From assembly GCA_036897485.1 (NCBI GenBank), contig JAYMTF010000061.1, forward strand, positions 1 to 61,165: 61,165 nucleotides of DNA, given 5' to 3'. Shown here one piece after another: positions 1 through 10,969 of this stretch. The notes below the pieces were generated by a model. It was not told the DNA's origin, searched no databases, and worked only from the letters and a program-made list of their open reading frames with translations. Source of the stretch: Pelargonium nanum (lineage: Eukaryota; Streptophyta; Magnoliopsida; Geraniales; Geraniaceae). Position numbers and translations under genes: made by a program. The first letter of the stretch is position 1. Each line of letters opens with the position of its first letter.

Positions 1-336
1 CACAAGTAGTTATAAAACTAATTTATAACTACCAATAACCAACTCAATAAATCTGAAAATAATTTAATAAAAATTAAATTCAAAATAATAAAATAATTTC
101 ATTTATTCCAACAAATCCTCATTCGAGGTTTGTTCACTGTTAAAGTATGAGTTCATAATCTTACGTCCTCAAATCAAAATGGTTGTATTGGCTTTTGAGT
201 TTTGAATAACATCATTTTAGCATGAAAGTATATATAAATAGTAAAAGATGATATTAATTTATTTTGCATGGATACTTAAGTTTTCCAACTCCATTACGTA
301 ATTTACTAAGTCTGTGATATATACGGATAGATAATA
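1..336. other. AT-rich intergenic DNA, nothing recognised
   Basis: This short AT-rich stretch has no open reading frame of note, no recognisable repeat and no RNA gene. It runs up to the left end of the TIR element beginning near 337. Confidence 0.5.
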
Positions 337-1885
337 GGGATTATTACACACGTACTTGTCCTAACACCTTTTGCACATTAATACTCTGAATTATTATTTT
401 TTTATTTTTGGATACCTTGAATTTTCATTAAACCATTTCGACAGTTACATTTAACAGAATATGCCAACAATTAAGTCATGTGCCCAACACGTGACCAAAA
501 AATTATGAAATTCTAAAAATACCCTTCACTAATTTATCATTCTTCTAGTTTAAGAACAAGTTAATCATTATTCGCCGGAAACTTCAAAGTTTCGCTGGCA
601 ACTTCAAAATTTAGCCGAAAACTTCAAAATTTTGCCAGAAATTTCATTTTTTTTTTTAACAAATTCAACGATCTAAATGCAACAATTCAGTAATCTCAGT
701 CGGGCCATGATGCCCAAGCCAATATGTTTGGTCAAGCAAATTCTCCGAGACCTAGCTAACGCATCAGCAACTCGGTTCGCAGATCGGTAAGAAAACACAA
801 ATTCAACTCTATCAAATTGGGCAGCTATACTACCTATTTCCGACACAATCAAACCAAAGGCACTGGCATCAGCCTCCCCTTGATCTGTAGTACTTGAATC
901 ACACTTAGCGCATCCGATTCCACAATAACATCCCGCCATCCACTATCCCACACCCAACGAATAGCCTCACGAATGGCTAGAGCCTCCGCCATTCTAACTT
1001 CCACAACTCCCTGCCATGCACCACCCCAGCACTCTCCATCCGAATCACGAATAACTCATCCCGACCCAATTTGATTCAATGCTATGAATATCGCCGCATC
1101 CGTGTTTAATTTCAACCTTCCACTGGGCGGTTTTCGCCACGCCCGTCAGACCCGACCCTCCCCACACCAACTATCCCACCTCCCAACCTTCCTCTACCTT
1201 CCCCCACCCCTTCCTCCGCCTCCGACCCAGCAACAGCTCTACTCCAACCCCTTCTCACCGAGGCAGCCATTGCCAGAAACTTCATAGTTTATGAAATTGC
1301 ATTTAATTTTCAGAGTTTCTTGTTTTTGTTTTTCAAATTTTTCATTAATGTGTTCATTTAAACAAACCCACAATTTTAAACAAATCAATCAAAATCCACA
1401 CCCTAACAAATCTAAATCAATCGTTGATTTACAAATTTCACCTATTGAAAACAAATCAATATCCAAAAAGTCTCAATCCAAATCCAAGCACTAACAAATT
1501 CAAGCCCTAAAAAATTCAAATCCAATAAATCTCAATCTTAATTTCAACCAAACAAGAAGCCAAATCCGACGACTTTCAGTGGCAACGGTGGTGGTGGTGG
1601 TGGCCAAGCTCCATCTGGACACGATGGAGCAAATCCAGCGAGACAATGGTGGCCAAATCAGACCATAGGAATGAGATGGAGGAAGAAGATGAATGAAGGA
1701 GATGGAGGAAGGACAATCTGGTCTTTTTGCCTTATATATAATTGACGGTGATATGGACATAATGGACTCTGCATTGTTCAGGGTATCCAAAAGTAAAAAT
1801 ATATATATATATATATAGTTTAGGATATCCAGATGCAAAAGGTGTCAAGTACAAAGTATGTACGTGTAATTATCTTTAGATAATA
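337..1885. mobile_element. Non-autonomous TIR element, copy 1, carrying an RNase H fragment
   Basis: The two ends are imperfect inverted repeats. The left end has TTACACACGTACTTG followed by ACACCTTTTGCA. The right end, read in reverse, gives ATTACACGTACATAC and then the same ACACCTTTTGCA. Inside lies a run of TTCGCCGGAAACTTCAAAG-type repeats (571-650) and the block CATGTGCCCAACACGTGACC (478-497). Both motifs recur in two other elements in this window (2606-3350 and 25905-26458). No transposase is visible, so the element is non-autonomous. A Mutator-like origin is a guess from the long diverged TIRs and the internal host or retroelement sequence. I could not define a target-site duplication. 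Confidence 0.55.
666..1145 (-). pseudogene. Decayed RNase H domain of a plant non-LTR retroelement
   Basis: Read on the minus strand, the translation starts near 1140 with a WRKPPSGRLKLNTDAA-like stretch, the usual entry to plant RVT_3/RNase H domains. It continues with EVRMAEALAIREAIRWVW and then VIVESDAL, which carry the expected acidic residues. A stop and a frame change fall near 850-890. The other frame then continues with FDRVEFVFSYRSANRVADAL, the family's typical C-terminal signature. Frameshifts and stops mean no functional enzyme. The fragment sits inside a TIR element, so it may have been captured by it, or the TIR element may have inserted around it. Family assignment is from recognised motifs. 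Confidence 0.7.
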
Positions 1886-2019
1886 TATAGTAGAACTGAA
1901 TAAACTAAGAATAATTTATCTTGTATCAAGTTGCAACAAACCGTTCTGATCAGTCTCAAAAACCTTAGACTATGTACGGATAGTAAGATTCGTTGGTGAA
2001 TGTGTATTGGAAAATTATG

Positions 2020-2460
2020 GCTCTTACTCGAGAAACCTAAGGTTACTAAAATAACGCGGAAGTTTTGTTTTTAGATGTCGTCAATGATGAAACTATATAC
2101 AAGCAAGATAAAAATAACCAACAAAACATTTAATAACAAAAACACAAGAGTATATGTAGTTCGACAACTTGTCTACGTTCACGAGATATATTTCATTTTT
2201 ATTGAAAATTCAGGCAGTACAGTTTACCCAACCCTAGAGAACGAATCTCTTTGATCTCTAAAAGATTCATAAAATTGGAGAAAACAGACTCCACGCCTCT
2301 CTGTGTATGCTCATACTGGATATTCACCTCTCTTGGCACTCCTCGTGCATCGGCCTACTCTTTCTCTGTGTACAACAGATATGTTCAGATCCAAATCGTT
2401 ATGATGGATCAGCGTTCACACATTAAAGTTTCATACAAGATTATAATATGAAACAATTTT
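2020..2460. mobile_element. Possible LTR-retrotransposon remnant
   Basis: The segment includes GTAGTTCGACAACTTGTCTA and a CACGAGATATATTTC stretch. Both resemble a conserved motif (roughly 'GTGGTTCGGCAA..GCCTACGTCCACG') that I recall from many plant Copia-type LTR fragments. No ORF, primer-binding site or paired LTR is visible, so this is a weak call. The flanking DNA (1886-2020 and 2460-2605) shows nothing recognisable. Confidence 0.3.
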
Positions 2461-2605
2461 TCCAAAGAATTAAATTTTCTTGAAAAACTTTGTAATTAAT
2501 TATAACATATTTTCCTAAACAAATTAGATTTATACTAATCAGGCTCCAAACTATAACAATGTAGTAAAGATTGTTGGTGGAAAATGACACATAGAATAAG
2601 AATGA

Positions 2606-3350
2606 GGTAATTACATATGGATCTCTTATGGTAAGCTTCTATTTCAGTTGGCAATTATGAACTAATTTTTCTAAATTTTGACTACCTTATGGTTTGGAGA
2701 GTTCATTCTGTTAAAAACACTATCAAATATTAGTAAAATGACTAAAATTACCCTCAACAATCACTTTATCTATTATTTTGTAACTTGAAATTAAAATTCA
2801 AACTTAAAAATAAAATTCATCTTCAACCTCTAAATCTCCCTCGTCTCTCTCTCTCTCTTCGGTGGGTTGGGTTTTGCATTTTGGTTCCGTGAATGGAAAT
2901 TTCTGGGTTAGGGTTAGGGTTTGTATTTTGGTTCCTTTGATTTGTATTTGATTGTTTTGATGGTTTTAGTTAGAATAATTTGTGCTGATTTTTTTGCTTC
3001 AAATAAAGGAATCAACACAAATACATATCTATTTTTGTTAGTGGGAATACCCAATTCGGTTTTAGTACTTGTTGATGTTTGTTGGTATTTTATTTTATTT
3101 TTATGAACTTTCCGGCGAGTTGATGAAATTTCCGGCGAGTCTATGAATTTACCGGCGAACTTAGGTTTAAGAAGGGTAAAGTGAACGGCATTTTGGGGAT
3201 TTAAAAAAAAATTAATCATGTGTTGAGCACATGACCAAATAGTGTCATTTTCCGTCAAATATAACTGACGGAATGAATTTTCCAACCATAAGACAATCAA
3301 AAGTTGGAAAAATCAGCTCATGGCCACCTTTTTCGATTGTGTAACGCATA
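2606..3350. mobile_element. Non-autonomous TIR element, copy 2
   Basis: Inverted arms are visible. The left arm (about 2640-2725) contains CTTATGGTTTGGAGAGTTCA. The right arm (about 3260-3340) in reverse contains CTTATGGTTGGAAAATTCA, with matching sequence continuing outward on both sides. Internally it holds AATTTCCGGCGAG-type repeats (3108-3160), the reverse complement of those in copy 1, and a CATGTGTTGAGCACATGACC block (3219-3238), also shared with copy 1. It is non-coding. The right end lies only about 130 bp upstream of the TATA box of the prolamin-like gene, so it may contribute to that promoter. Confidence 0.6.
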
Positions 3351-3482
3351 GCCAAGTTGAGAGGTCTGTACCAATATATTTAACTTAAGAATGAAATTTG
3401 CGAGGAAAAACTCCCACTATTAAGTAAAGTGAATACAAACGTAACTGAGAAATTAAAACCAAATAGAAACTTAAACCCACAC

Positions 3483-3491
3483 TATATATAA
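3483..3491 (+). promoter_or_regulatory. TATA box of the prolamin-like gene
   Basis: A clear TATATATAA lies about 95 bp upstream of the ATG at 3580. Spacing fits a transcription start near 3515 and a leader of about 65 nt. Confidence 0.6.
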
Positions 3492-3579
3492 GAACCTCTA
3501 CACATCTATCCCACCAAAACATAGGGAGTGAAGTATAAGTAGCAAAGTAGCAACCACTAACAACATAATCCAGCAGAGA

Positions 3580-3999
3580 ATGGCAAACATTTCCAGCTTG
3601 GTTTTGTTTTTGGCCATTGGGGCAGTCATGAGTTGTGCAGCAGCACAAGATGGGGCTGTGTATTCTCCAGGACCCGTCGTTCCCGAGGGAGATTTGCCCC
3701 CAGAACCGCAACCCGGATACGACAAGTACATAGAGGAGTGTGCAGCCAAAATGAGCTCCCAATGTGGGAATGAGGTATACACAAGTGTGTTTGGGAATGG
3801 AACTGTGACTGATTATTGCTGCACTGTACTTGTGGAGATGGGAAAAGACTGTCATTATGGCTTGGTACAAACCATCATCTCATTGTCTGAGACTAAAGCA
3901 AATGCAACTACAGCAATACCAAAGAGCTTAAAGGTGTGGAATGCTTGTGTCTCTGCTCTAAAACCTTCTAATCCTTCTCCTTCTCCTTATGCAACTTGA
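3580..3999 (+). CDS. Secreted six-cysteine prolamin-like (ECA1/egg-cell-secreted type) protein
   Basis: This intronless gene encodes 139 residues. Residues 1-22 form a signal peptide (hydrophobic LVLFLAIGAV core, cleavage likely after AAA22). A proline-rich linker follows (about 30-46), then a domain with six cysteines at 54, 62, 80, 81, 91 and 123. The CX7CX17CCX9CX31C spacing, with the adjacent CC pair, fits the prolamin-like family (Pfam PF05617, formerly DUF784/DUF1278). Characterised members include egg-cell-secreted EC1 proteins and ECA1-related gametogenesis proteins, which are small secreted signals, often in the female gametophyte. The function of this one is inferred only at family level. 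Two N-glycosylation sequons are visible (NGT at 73, NAT at 108). The gene has its own TATA box and a downstream AATAAA. An unrelated lipid-transfer-like fold is the main alternative. The gene call itself is strong. Confidence 0.9.
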   Translation: MANISSLVLFLAIGAVMSCAAAQDGAVYSPGPVVPEGDLPPEPQPGYDKYIEECAAKMSSQCGNEVYTSVFGNGTVTDYCCTVLVEMGKDCHYGLVQTIISLSETKANATTAIPKSLKVWNACVSALKPSNPSPSPYAT

Positions 4000-4027
4000 T
4001 GTAAAACTAAACATTAATTCATATTTC

Positions 4028-4033
4028 AATAAA
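4028..4033 (+). terminator. Polyadenylation signal of the prolamin-like gene
   Basis: AATAAA occurs 28 bp after the stop codon, within an AT-rich 3' flank. This is a normal plant position, and no competing signal of the same quality is closer. The remaining intergenic DNA to 4407 shows nothing else recognisable. Confidence 0.5.
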
Positions 4034-4407
4034 ACTTAATATTCAACCAAAACAATGTAACCAATCTGGTGTACTCAATTTTGCTTAAAAAGATCAAAAC
4101 ACATACTAGACATGTAGTTCTTGTGTATTCAAATCTCATATTCATCCAAAAGAACATGGTCAATTCTAGTACTCCAATTTTGCTGATTCCCAAATAAACT
4201 TCTCTAGTACTCTCAATTATGCTGGTTCAATACGGATATTAATTACAAACACTTGCCAGATAAGGAACCAGTACTCGAGTCAGCCCTAAACAACTGCACG
4301 CTGAATTTGTGAGTCGTGCTCAATCGCCGATCCTAGTATTATCCCCTCCGTGAGCTAGAACAGTTATATGGATCATAAACTGTAACAAAATTATCAGGTA
4401 GGCACTA

Positions 4408-7400
4408 TTAATGCTCTTTTCTTCTCCTTGATGCTATCTCTGCAGCCCAAGCTTTGCCCAGTTCTGTCTGGAACTTCCCTGTTACAAGGTTAGTGAACAT
4501 TGGTAAGCAATTGACAATTTTGTAACAAAAAACATGCACCAATAATGCAGTATTGCAATGGCTTGTACTTTGTAAACACTATTAGAGCAATAAAATTAGC
4601 AAATAATTCAACAAAATTATAATAGCTATGCGTGCATACACTACAGTACACAGAGGAGGAAAGAATATCCTAGTTAAACCCTTTTGCAAAATAAGAACAA
4701 AACTCTTGGAACTAATTGTGTTCCCATCTATCTCTAGTGAGAAGGGAATACCAAAAATTAATAAAAACAATGATAATAGTTAGGATCATATCAAGGAAGT
4801 TATCCTTCCTAGACAAAGATTTGTTGGGCTTGTGGAGTCCAATTAATGGTCAGCTAATTATGTACCTATCAGAGTTAGTCGAGGCTCTCGTTAAGTATCT
4901 CTCTTGTAATTGTAAATCTATGTCGCCATAGACATAGACAATTGCCAAACTGCGTAATTTCTTGTGTGGATTTTCTCTCTTAAGTTTTGTTTGATTAATT
5001 CCCAATATGATTTGCCTTTAGAAATGGAAGAAGCCCCAAAGTACTAATATTTGTGTGATCTGCAGGAAATAATCACAATCTAGTTCCTTTCTGGGCAAGA
5101 AAGGTTCAGAAATATTAAGAGTCTTATAAAATAGTTCAAGGATACTTTATATAGTAACATGTTTGGCGTTAAACAATGTCTAAGTTGGCTACATACTAGA
5201 TTTACATCTTTATATGCAGAATGTTTTTTATAATATATTAGGCTTAAAATTCTATTGAATACAGTGAAATGATAACAATAAAATGCAAGTAGATGCACGC
5301 AAGATGAGTTAAAAATGAATACCAGCAGTTGTCTCAAAAAACTCGTCCAAATTCTTTCCTTGCTCTGCATCAAACCAAAAGTCAATGATGTAATCTGGAA
5401 AGAAATTCTAGCCAGCCAGCTTTCAGAGGTAAGTTCAAAAGAAAAGTGGAATGATGTAGAATAATGTATTGATGATATCAGGGCATACAGTCAAGTTCCG
5501 TTATTGACAGCATCCAATACAACCACTTCTTCCTTGCACAATTAGTTTCCATCAAGGATGTCACTATTTCGTTGCTCGTAGTCAATGGCCAAAGACAAAC
5601 GTCCACTCACCCAGTCAGCACCATCAATGGGATAGTATACTAACTAGCCACTACCTAGATACCTTCCATCAAACTCACCTCCACTCTTTCAGATCATATT
5701 GATGAGACTTAAATCTCTATCCTCAGCATTGATCCATGCCAATACCACATTATTGTCTAATTATAAAATCCAACTACCTTCACCAATACCACTTCATCTA
5801 CCGCAATATCAAACATTGAACCAGAACACTCATTTTCAATGAACCAGGGATCACCAAAAAAACAGCAAAGGGACAAGAAAAATGAAACCAAACTATTGGT
5901 ATCATGGAGAAATGAGCAAACAAAACATAAACATAAACATAAGAAGCTTACCATTTTCATACTCCAAAGCTTGAAGTATCATTTCCACCTAATTGGAACA
6001 AAGAAACACCAATGTCAAATTATATGCATACAAAATTATCAGTAGTCAAGATAGGGGGTCGGGGAAGGAAACATTGAAAGGATAGACATAATTCAAGCTG
6101 AAAGCTTCCCAACTCCCTTTACATACTACTTCCACACTCACTACCCAATGGGAATAGGCTAAAATCCTTTGTTCGTGGTTATTTTCCAATGTGTTACTTT
6201 GCAAATAACTTCTCATTTCAAAGGAGTAAACAGAAAATGACAGATACTTCTAGTTATGATTATTCTCAAAAGATTGCAATATAAAGAAGAAAAATATAGC
6301 AGAAGCATAGAAAAAAGTTTTCATGCTCATGATTGCAATGAGGAAATTTAGGCTACTATGAATCACTGCAATACAAAGTAAGATATAATTTGCAAGTGAG
6401 TTATAAGTAAATAATAATTTCAAAAGAAATAACAGGTTTTGGGTGGCCGCTATGGTGGTACGAACTAAGAAAACCAACAACCAAGTCATTTCCAAAACAA
6501 TGTTGAGGTTGGCTACGTGAATCCTTTGGCAAAACTCTATAGATGATTTGTTCATATTCTCCTCCTCACTCGGTCACTCCATCCTATTCATTGCTATCCT
6601 TTTGTTAAGCCAGTTGTTGTAGTGTTTTTCTTTCACTACTTTCCATGTTAACTTAAGTCAACTCCAATTCATTTTAAGTTTCTTCTTTTTAAGTTTTCTC
6701 ACAGTTCTTCACGGGATCTCTAATCTTCCTACACTACACATTTCCAAACCACAAACAGTTTCACCTCGTCTTATCTTCAATTTACGCTACCCCAACTGCA
6801 CCTTAGATAGTCTAATTTATGATGTTATCATTAATGTTACCACTTCACCTAAGGATTCTCATCTATGCTACCCATCTTATGGCTCTGCAACCTCTTTGGG
6901 GCCCAACAATTAGTGTCATACAACATAAATGGCCATGTAGCTCACCTATACCTTTAATGGAATTCTTTATTCACTGAGAACTCCAAAAATCCCTTTCATT
7001 TTAAGTTTAACCCTCAACCGCTAAACATATTTCTAACATTATTTTCAATCTCTAAGTCTTTTTAGACTGTAGATCCAATGTAACTAAAATGATCACTTTT
7101 AGTAAATTTAATAACATCAAGCATTATTGATCCCATTTTTGCTAAATTGCACTCTAAATATTCAATTTTGGTTATGCTTATTCTGAACCTTTTTTATTCT
7201 AAAACTTCATCTATCTAATTTGGCATTAAACCAAGACAATATCAAATACCAACAAGAGAACTTATCTTGAAGAAAGTATGTGAGCTCACTAGTGAACAAG
7301 GGAAATAGGAAATAATCAATCCTTGATGCAGTTCTATCGTAAAAGGAAAATCTCTCGTGCTTCTCCTACTAGTCCTCACTCTAGTTGACGCTCCATATTC

Positions 7401-10400
7401 ACTCCATAACTTCTCTAGAAACTTTATCATATGCCTTGTCTAGGGCAATAAAAGGTAGGCACGAGTCTTTCCTCTTTCTCTATATTATTTCATAGCGGAT
7501 CTATCGGTCTTAAAACTAAATTGATTCTCCAGGTTTTACTCCTAACATATGTTCTATTACTCTTTCGCAAAGTTCCATTGTATGACTCGAGTTTGATTCT
7601 CCTACAGTAATTAGGATTCTGATTTTAACCTTTGTTTTTATAAATTGATATTATAGTACTGTTTCTCCACACCTTAGATATCTTGTTAGTTCTCAAGAAT
7701 TAATTAAAGAGTTTGGTACTTTGGTTTGTTACTTAACTCCCACTTTCTCTAGATACTTCCAAACTTCTATGTAATTCTTGTTTGGTCCTACTGCTATTCC
7801 TATTATTATCATTCTATTCATCGTTTCTTTACCTCCACTTATTCTAATACAGTTCCTATACCAAGGCTGCCTAAGGTATCTCCTCCACGACCCCCATTAA
7901 GTAGGTTGTCAAAATACTCTTTCCATCTTTCCTTAATCCTTTAATCCTTTGTAAAGAATGAAAAAAAATAAAATTTAAATTTAAAAAAAAATGCTAAACA
8001 AAAAATGATCCATATAAAAATTCCAAGCATTTAATTATACAGGCAAGAGAGATTGAGCACAAAGCTCAAAGAAAATATGTCATAAATCTTGATTCACATA
8101 TCAGATTAATTTATCCAATTACACCTCATTTCCAAAGGAAGATTAACCATCAAAGAAATTTGTAACTTAAATATCTATGAATAGATTATGATAGCAAAAA
8201 ACAGGAGCAAAAAAAAATAGAAATAAAAATAATACACAAAACAGCAACAACAAAATAGCAGTAACTTTAAAATGAAATGGAATCACGTTGATAATTCCAA
8301 TAAAGATATGAATAACATTCCTAGTTATTAAATAAATATTGGTTTGGAATTCATCATTAAGTTGGAATATAGCAAGATAACAATAATAATTTGGAGAATT
8401 AGCTAGAGGCATACTGAATGCCTATAGAAGATTGGGACTTGAGCATTGAAAGTTATTGTTAGATAAGAAAGGCATACTACATACCTTGTCCAAATCCTTA
8501 ACAAACTTGGCTTCTGGTGAAGAATTCGCCTCATACTCCATCCAGAGCTCACTAATTTCCTTGGCTGCAAATTACAAATTGGACAGAACAATGTGAAAAT
8601 ATTGATAAACTTTAGGTAGTGAAACACATATTCTGCTCAAACAAATTAGCTAAAGAAACAGTAAAATACCGCTAGATCCTCCTCCAAGTACTTTGCACAT
8701 GTGATCCAAAGCTTCCTGCTCTAGTCGACTCTTCTCCTCCTTTGGAACCCCATCTGAAGGGGTTATGTCTCCAACAATAGCTGTATTCAAGCAATTAAGA
8801 AAGTAAGAAAAGCATCCCAAAACTCTAAGTTGAAACAAAAAAACAGAACCCAGATCAGAGATCAGAGATTATAAGATCTCAAGAACCAGAAGTCTGATTT
8901 ATATGGATGGACCTTTTAGTAGATCAAAATCAAACTTAAACCATCTGGCAGTGTAATGAAATTTACTATAAAGAAATTCATACATAAAATATCTACCATT
9001 GAAATCATTTTGATATCCAAATGGAACCTCAATTCTCATATGCCATATTGACATAAAAAGTATCATTACAAAACCAGAACAATGTAACTGTAAATGTTCT
9101 CACCTTCAGCAATATCATGTACAATTGCCATTTTTATACACCTGACAAAAGGTGGGAAAAAAACATCATGCATAAGGTATTAAAATTGATAATAAGAGCT
9201 CAAAAGGAAAAGTAGCAGAAAACCCAACTTGTCTCGATCCACTCCAGGAATATCCTTTGCAATAAGAGCCATTAATCCCATTCGATACATATGATCAGCT
9301 ATTGATTCAGGATGTTTAACATCTCTCAGAACCCATCCAGCTCTTTTCGTTGTCTAACCCAAATTCAAATTGAATACACACCATTCAATTATAACCACAA
9401 AAAGAAATCAAGACACTGCACTGTTGGCACGAAAAATAAGGAAAACAGAAAATGTAGAACACTTGGAAAAAATGATCATATTGTTGGTAGTCCTAACTTT
9501 ATGTTCCATATCGGATTGAAATCTATAATAAATGCAAAACAAACATTCCACAGAGACCAGCACAACTAATTTATCTATAAACCAAAACAACACAACACAG
9601 GAGACTCCAGTTTACATATTCTCTACTCTACCTCAGTTCCATTACTAACAAGACAATGCATCAATTCATTTAACATTTTTTGCACATTATCTCGTCACAA
9701 TAATGATTTAACAAATACTTCAGAAGAAACAAAGAATTCACAGCTATTTGGTATACAGGATGATAATAGAAACAAAGAAAACAAAGAGTGTTTAATTATG
9801 TAACAAAGACTACATGTTTTCCATTCGGTTGTCAACAAATATCAGGAAAATGCAATGCTTGTACTCTCAGATTCAACAGCACCCAACAGAAAAATTCTTT
9901 TTTTTTTTTTCCAGATTCCTCATTCAGATGCCTAGGGAAGCAAAAATCCAAGGGTTCTTCCGGCAAAAAATAGAGGAAGTCCAATCTCAAAAACTTCTCA
10001 TAACCTCATATTTTCCCAAACAAAGCATAAATTTCAATTATTTGCATCTACATTTATTTTTCTCTGCTATTTTTTGTTTCATTTTATACTAAATCCAAAG
10101 GAACAAATCAATTCTCGCTTCCTTTCCTTTCAGTTTCCCCGCATTTCTCAGCAGCCAAACAAGCAGAAACACAAACCTTGAGGCGGTGACAGATAGTGAG
10201 AAAATCAATGGCAGAGGAAGCTCCTGCGGCTTGCTCATTTCCACCGGGGGCAGGGGGCATGTTGTTGTCGCCATTGGTGAGTGAAGATGATGACGAAGAA
10301 CCTTCCGCGGCCATGCGATGAATCTTGGGATTGGGAGTTGAAGGTGTTTCGAAGATGGAGGATTTGAATCGGAGACGCGTGCGAGATGGAGAGGGTAGTG

Positions 10401-10446
10401 GTGATAACAGTGAGGACGATTTACACAGCAAAACCCGGCTTCCCAT
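4408..10446 (-). CDS. HDDC2: HD-domain 5'-deoxynucleotidase (HDDC2-like), probably organelle-targeted
   Basis: Eight exons join in phase (10446-10177, 9353-9229, 9141-9104, 8780-8670, 8564-8485, 5988-5952, 5364-5323, 4478-4408), giving 257 residues. Every junction is GT-AG. HD-domain metal ligands are visible: H111 in [11 protein letters not shown]140-D141 in AIVHDIAE, E144 and D149 in GDITP, and D205/D207 near VKDLDK. The C-terminus ([20 protein letters not shown] then [10 protein letters not shown]) is typical of the family. Characterised HDDC2/YfbR-type enzymes remove phosphate from deoxyribonucleoside 5'-monophosphates. Residues 1-44 are rich in Ser, Arg and Pro without acidic residues, like a plastid or mitochondrial transit peptide. 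Met45 begins a second possible start giving a cytosolic form. The fifth intron is about 2.5 kb and holds a dead LINE. The gene faces the HAD 5'-nucleotidase across a shared upstream region. Confidence 0.93.
6490..7965 (-). pseudogene. Decayed LINE (L1-type) reverse transcriptase in an HDDC2 intron
   Basis: On the minus strand, broken translations follow the order of a plant LINE reverse transcriptase. They run from [16 protein letters not shown] near 7950, through [20 protein letters not shown] (7385-7325, the region before the SPYLF motif), a [11 protein letters not shown] stretch near 7170 and [12 protein letters not shown] near 7090, to GVAKIEDKTR near 6780 and RIHVAN near 6510. Many stops and frame changes interrupt it. 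The element lies in the same orientation as the host gene, inside its largest intron (5989-8484). No intact coding capacity remains. The catalytic YADD region could not be recognised. Confidence 0.75.
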
Positions 10447-10969
10447 TTTCTGTTTATCCGGCTTTTCGTGTTTTTGATGAAGCGACTTATTATGATGTTC
10501 CCAGACAAAAGATACGGTAGTGAATTACTGAATTGGATGTTCACATAAAACGGGTAATGTCGTATGGAAGCCTATTATTGTGTCCCACAACACGTATTGT
10601 ACCCGAGTTTGAAAATGTGATTTTGGGATATCTAAGTTGTTAACAATAGTGTAAAGCTTATAAATTTTCGAATTCGGTATAATATTGACTTAAAATGATC
10701 ATTCTACCCTTACGGATATACTATTCATCATCTTCTCCAATCCTTAGTGCTTTCATCGTTGACCCTCCATCACTGCAATCTTCATTTTCCAACTGTGTGG
10801 TTTCAATCATCAACTAGGAGTCATATTAGTCGATGGTGGTCCAAAGAGGTCTCGACGGGGATAGTGGTGGCAGAATGAGTATGAGTTTTACGGCACTTAT
10901 TAATTGTTAAGGGTTTGGTTGTTCGATGGCTTGACATTTATGATATTATGCTTGAGATATATGGGATTA

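Noticed and set aside
2905-2924. Telomere-like GGGTTAGGGTTAGGGTTT
   Set aside because: Only about three TTAGGG units, inside a transposon copy. The plant telomere unit is TTTAGGG, so it is probably chance or a simple repeat.
10108-10544. Longer minus-strand frame overlapping HDDC2 exon 1
   Set aside because: The competing frame (10089-10544) has no homology. The frame starting at 10446 joins the HD-domain exons in phase.
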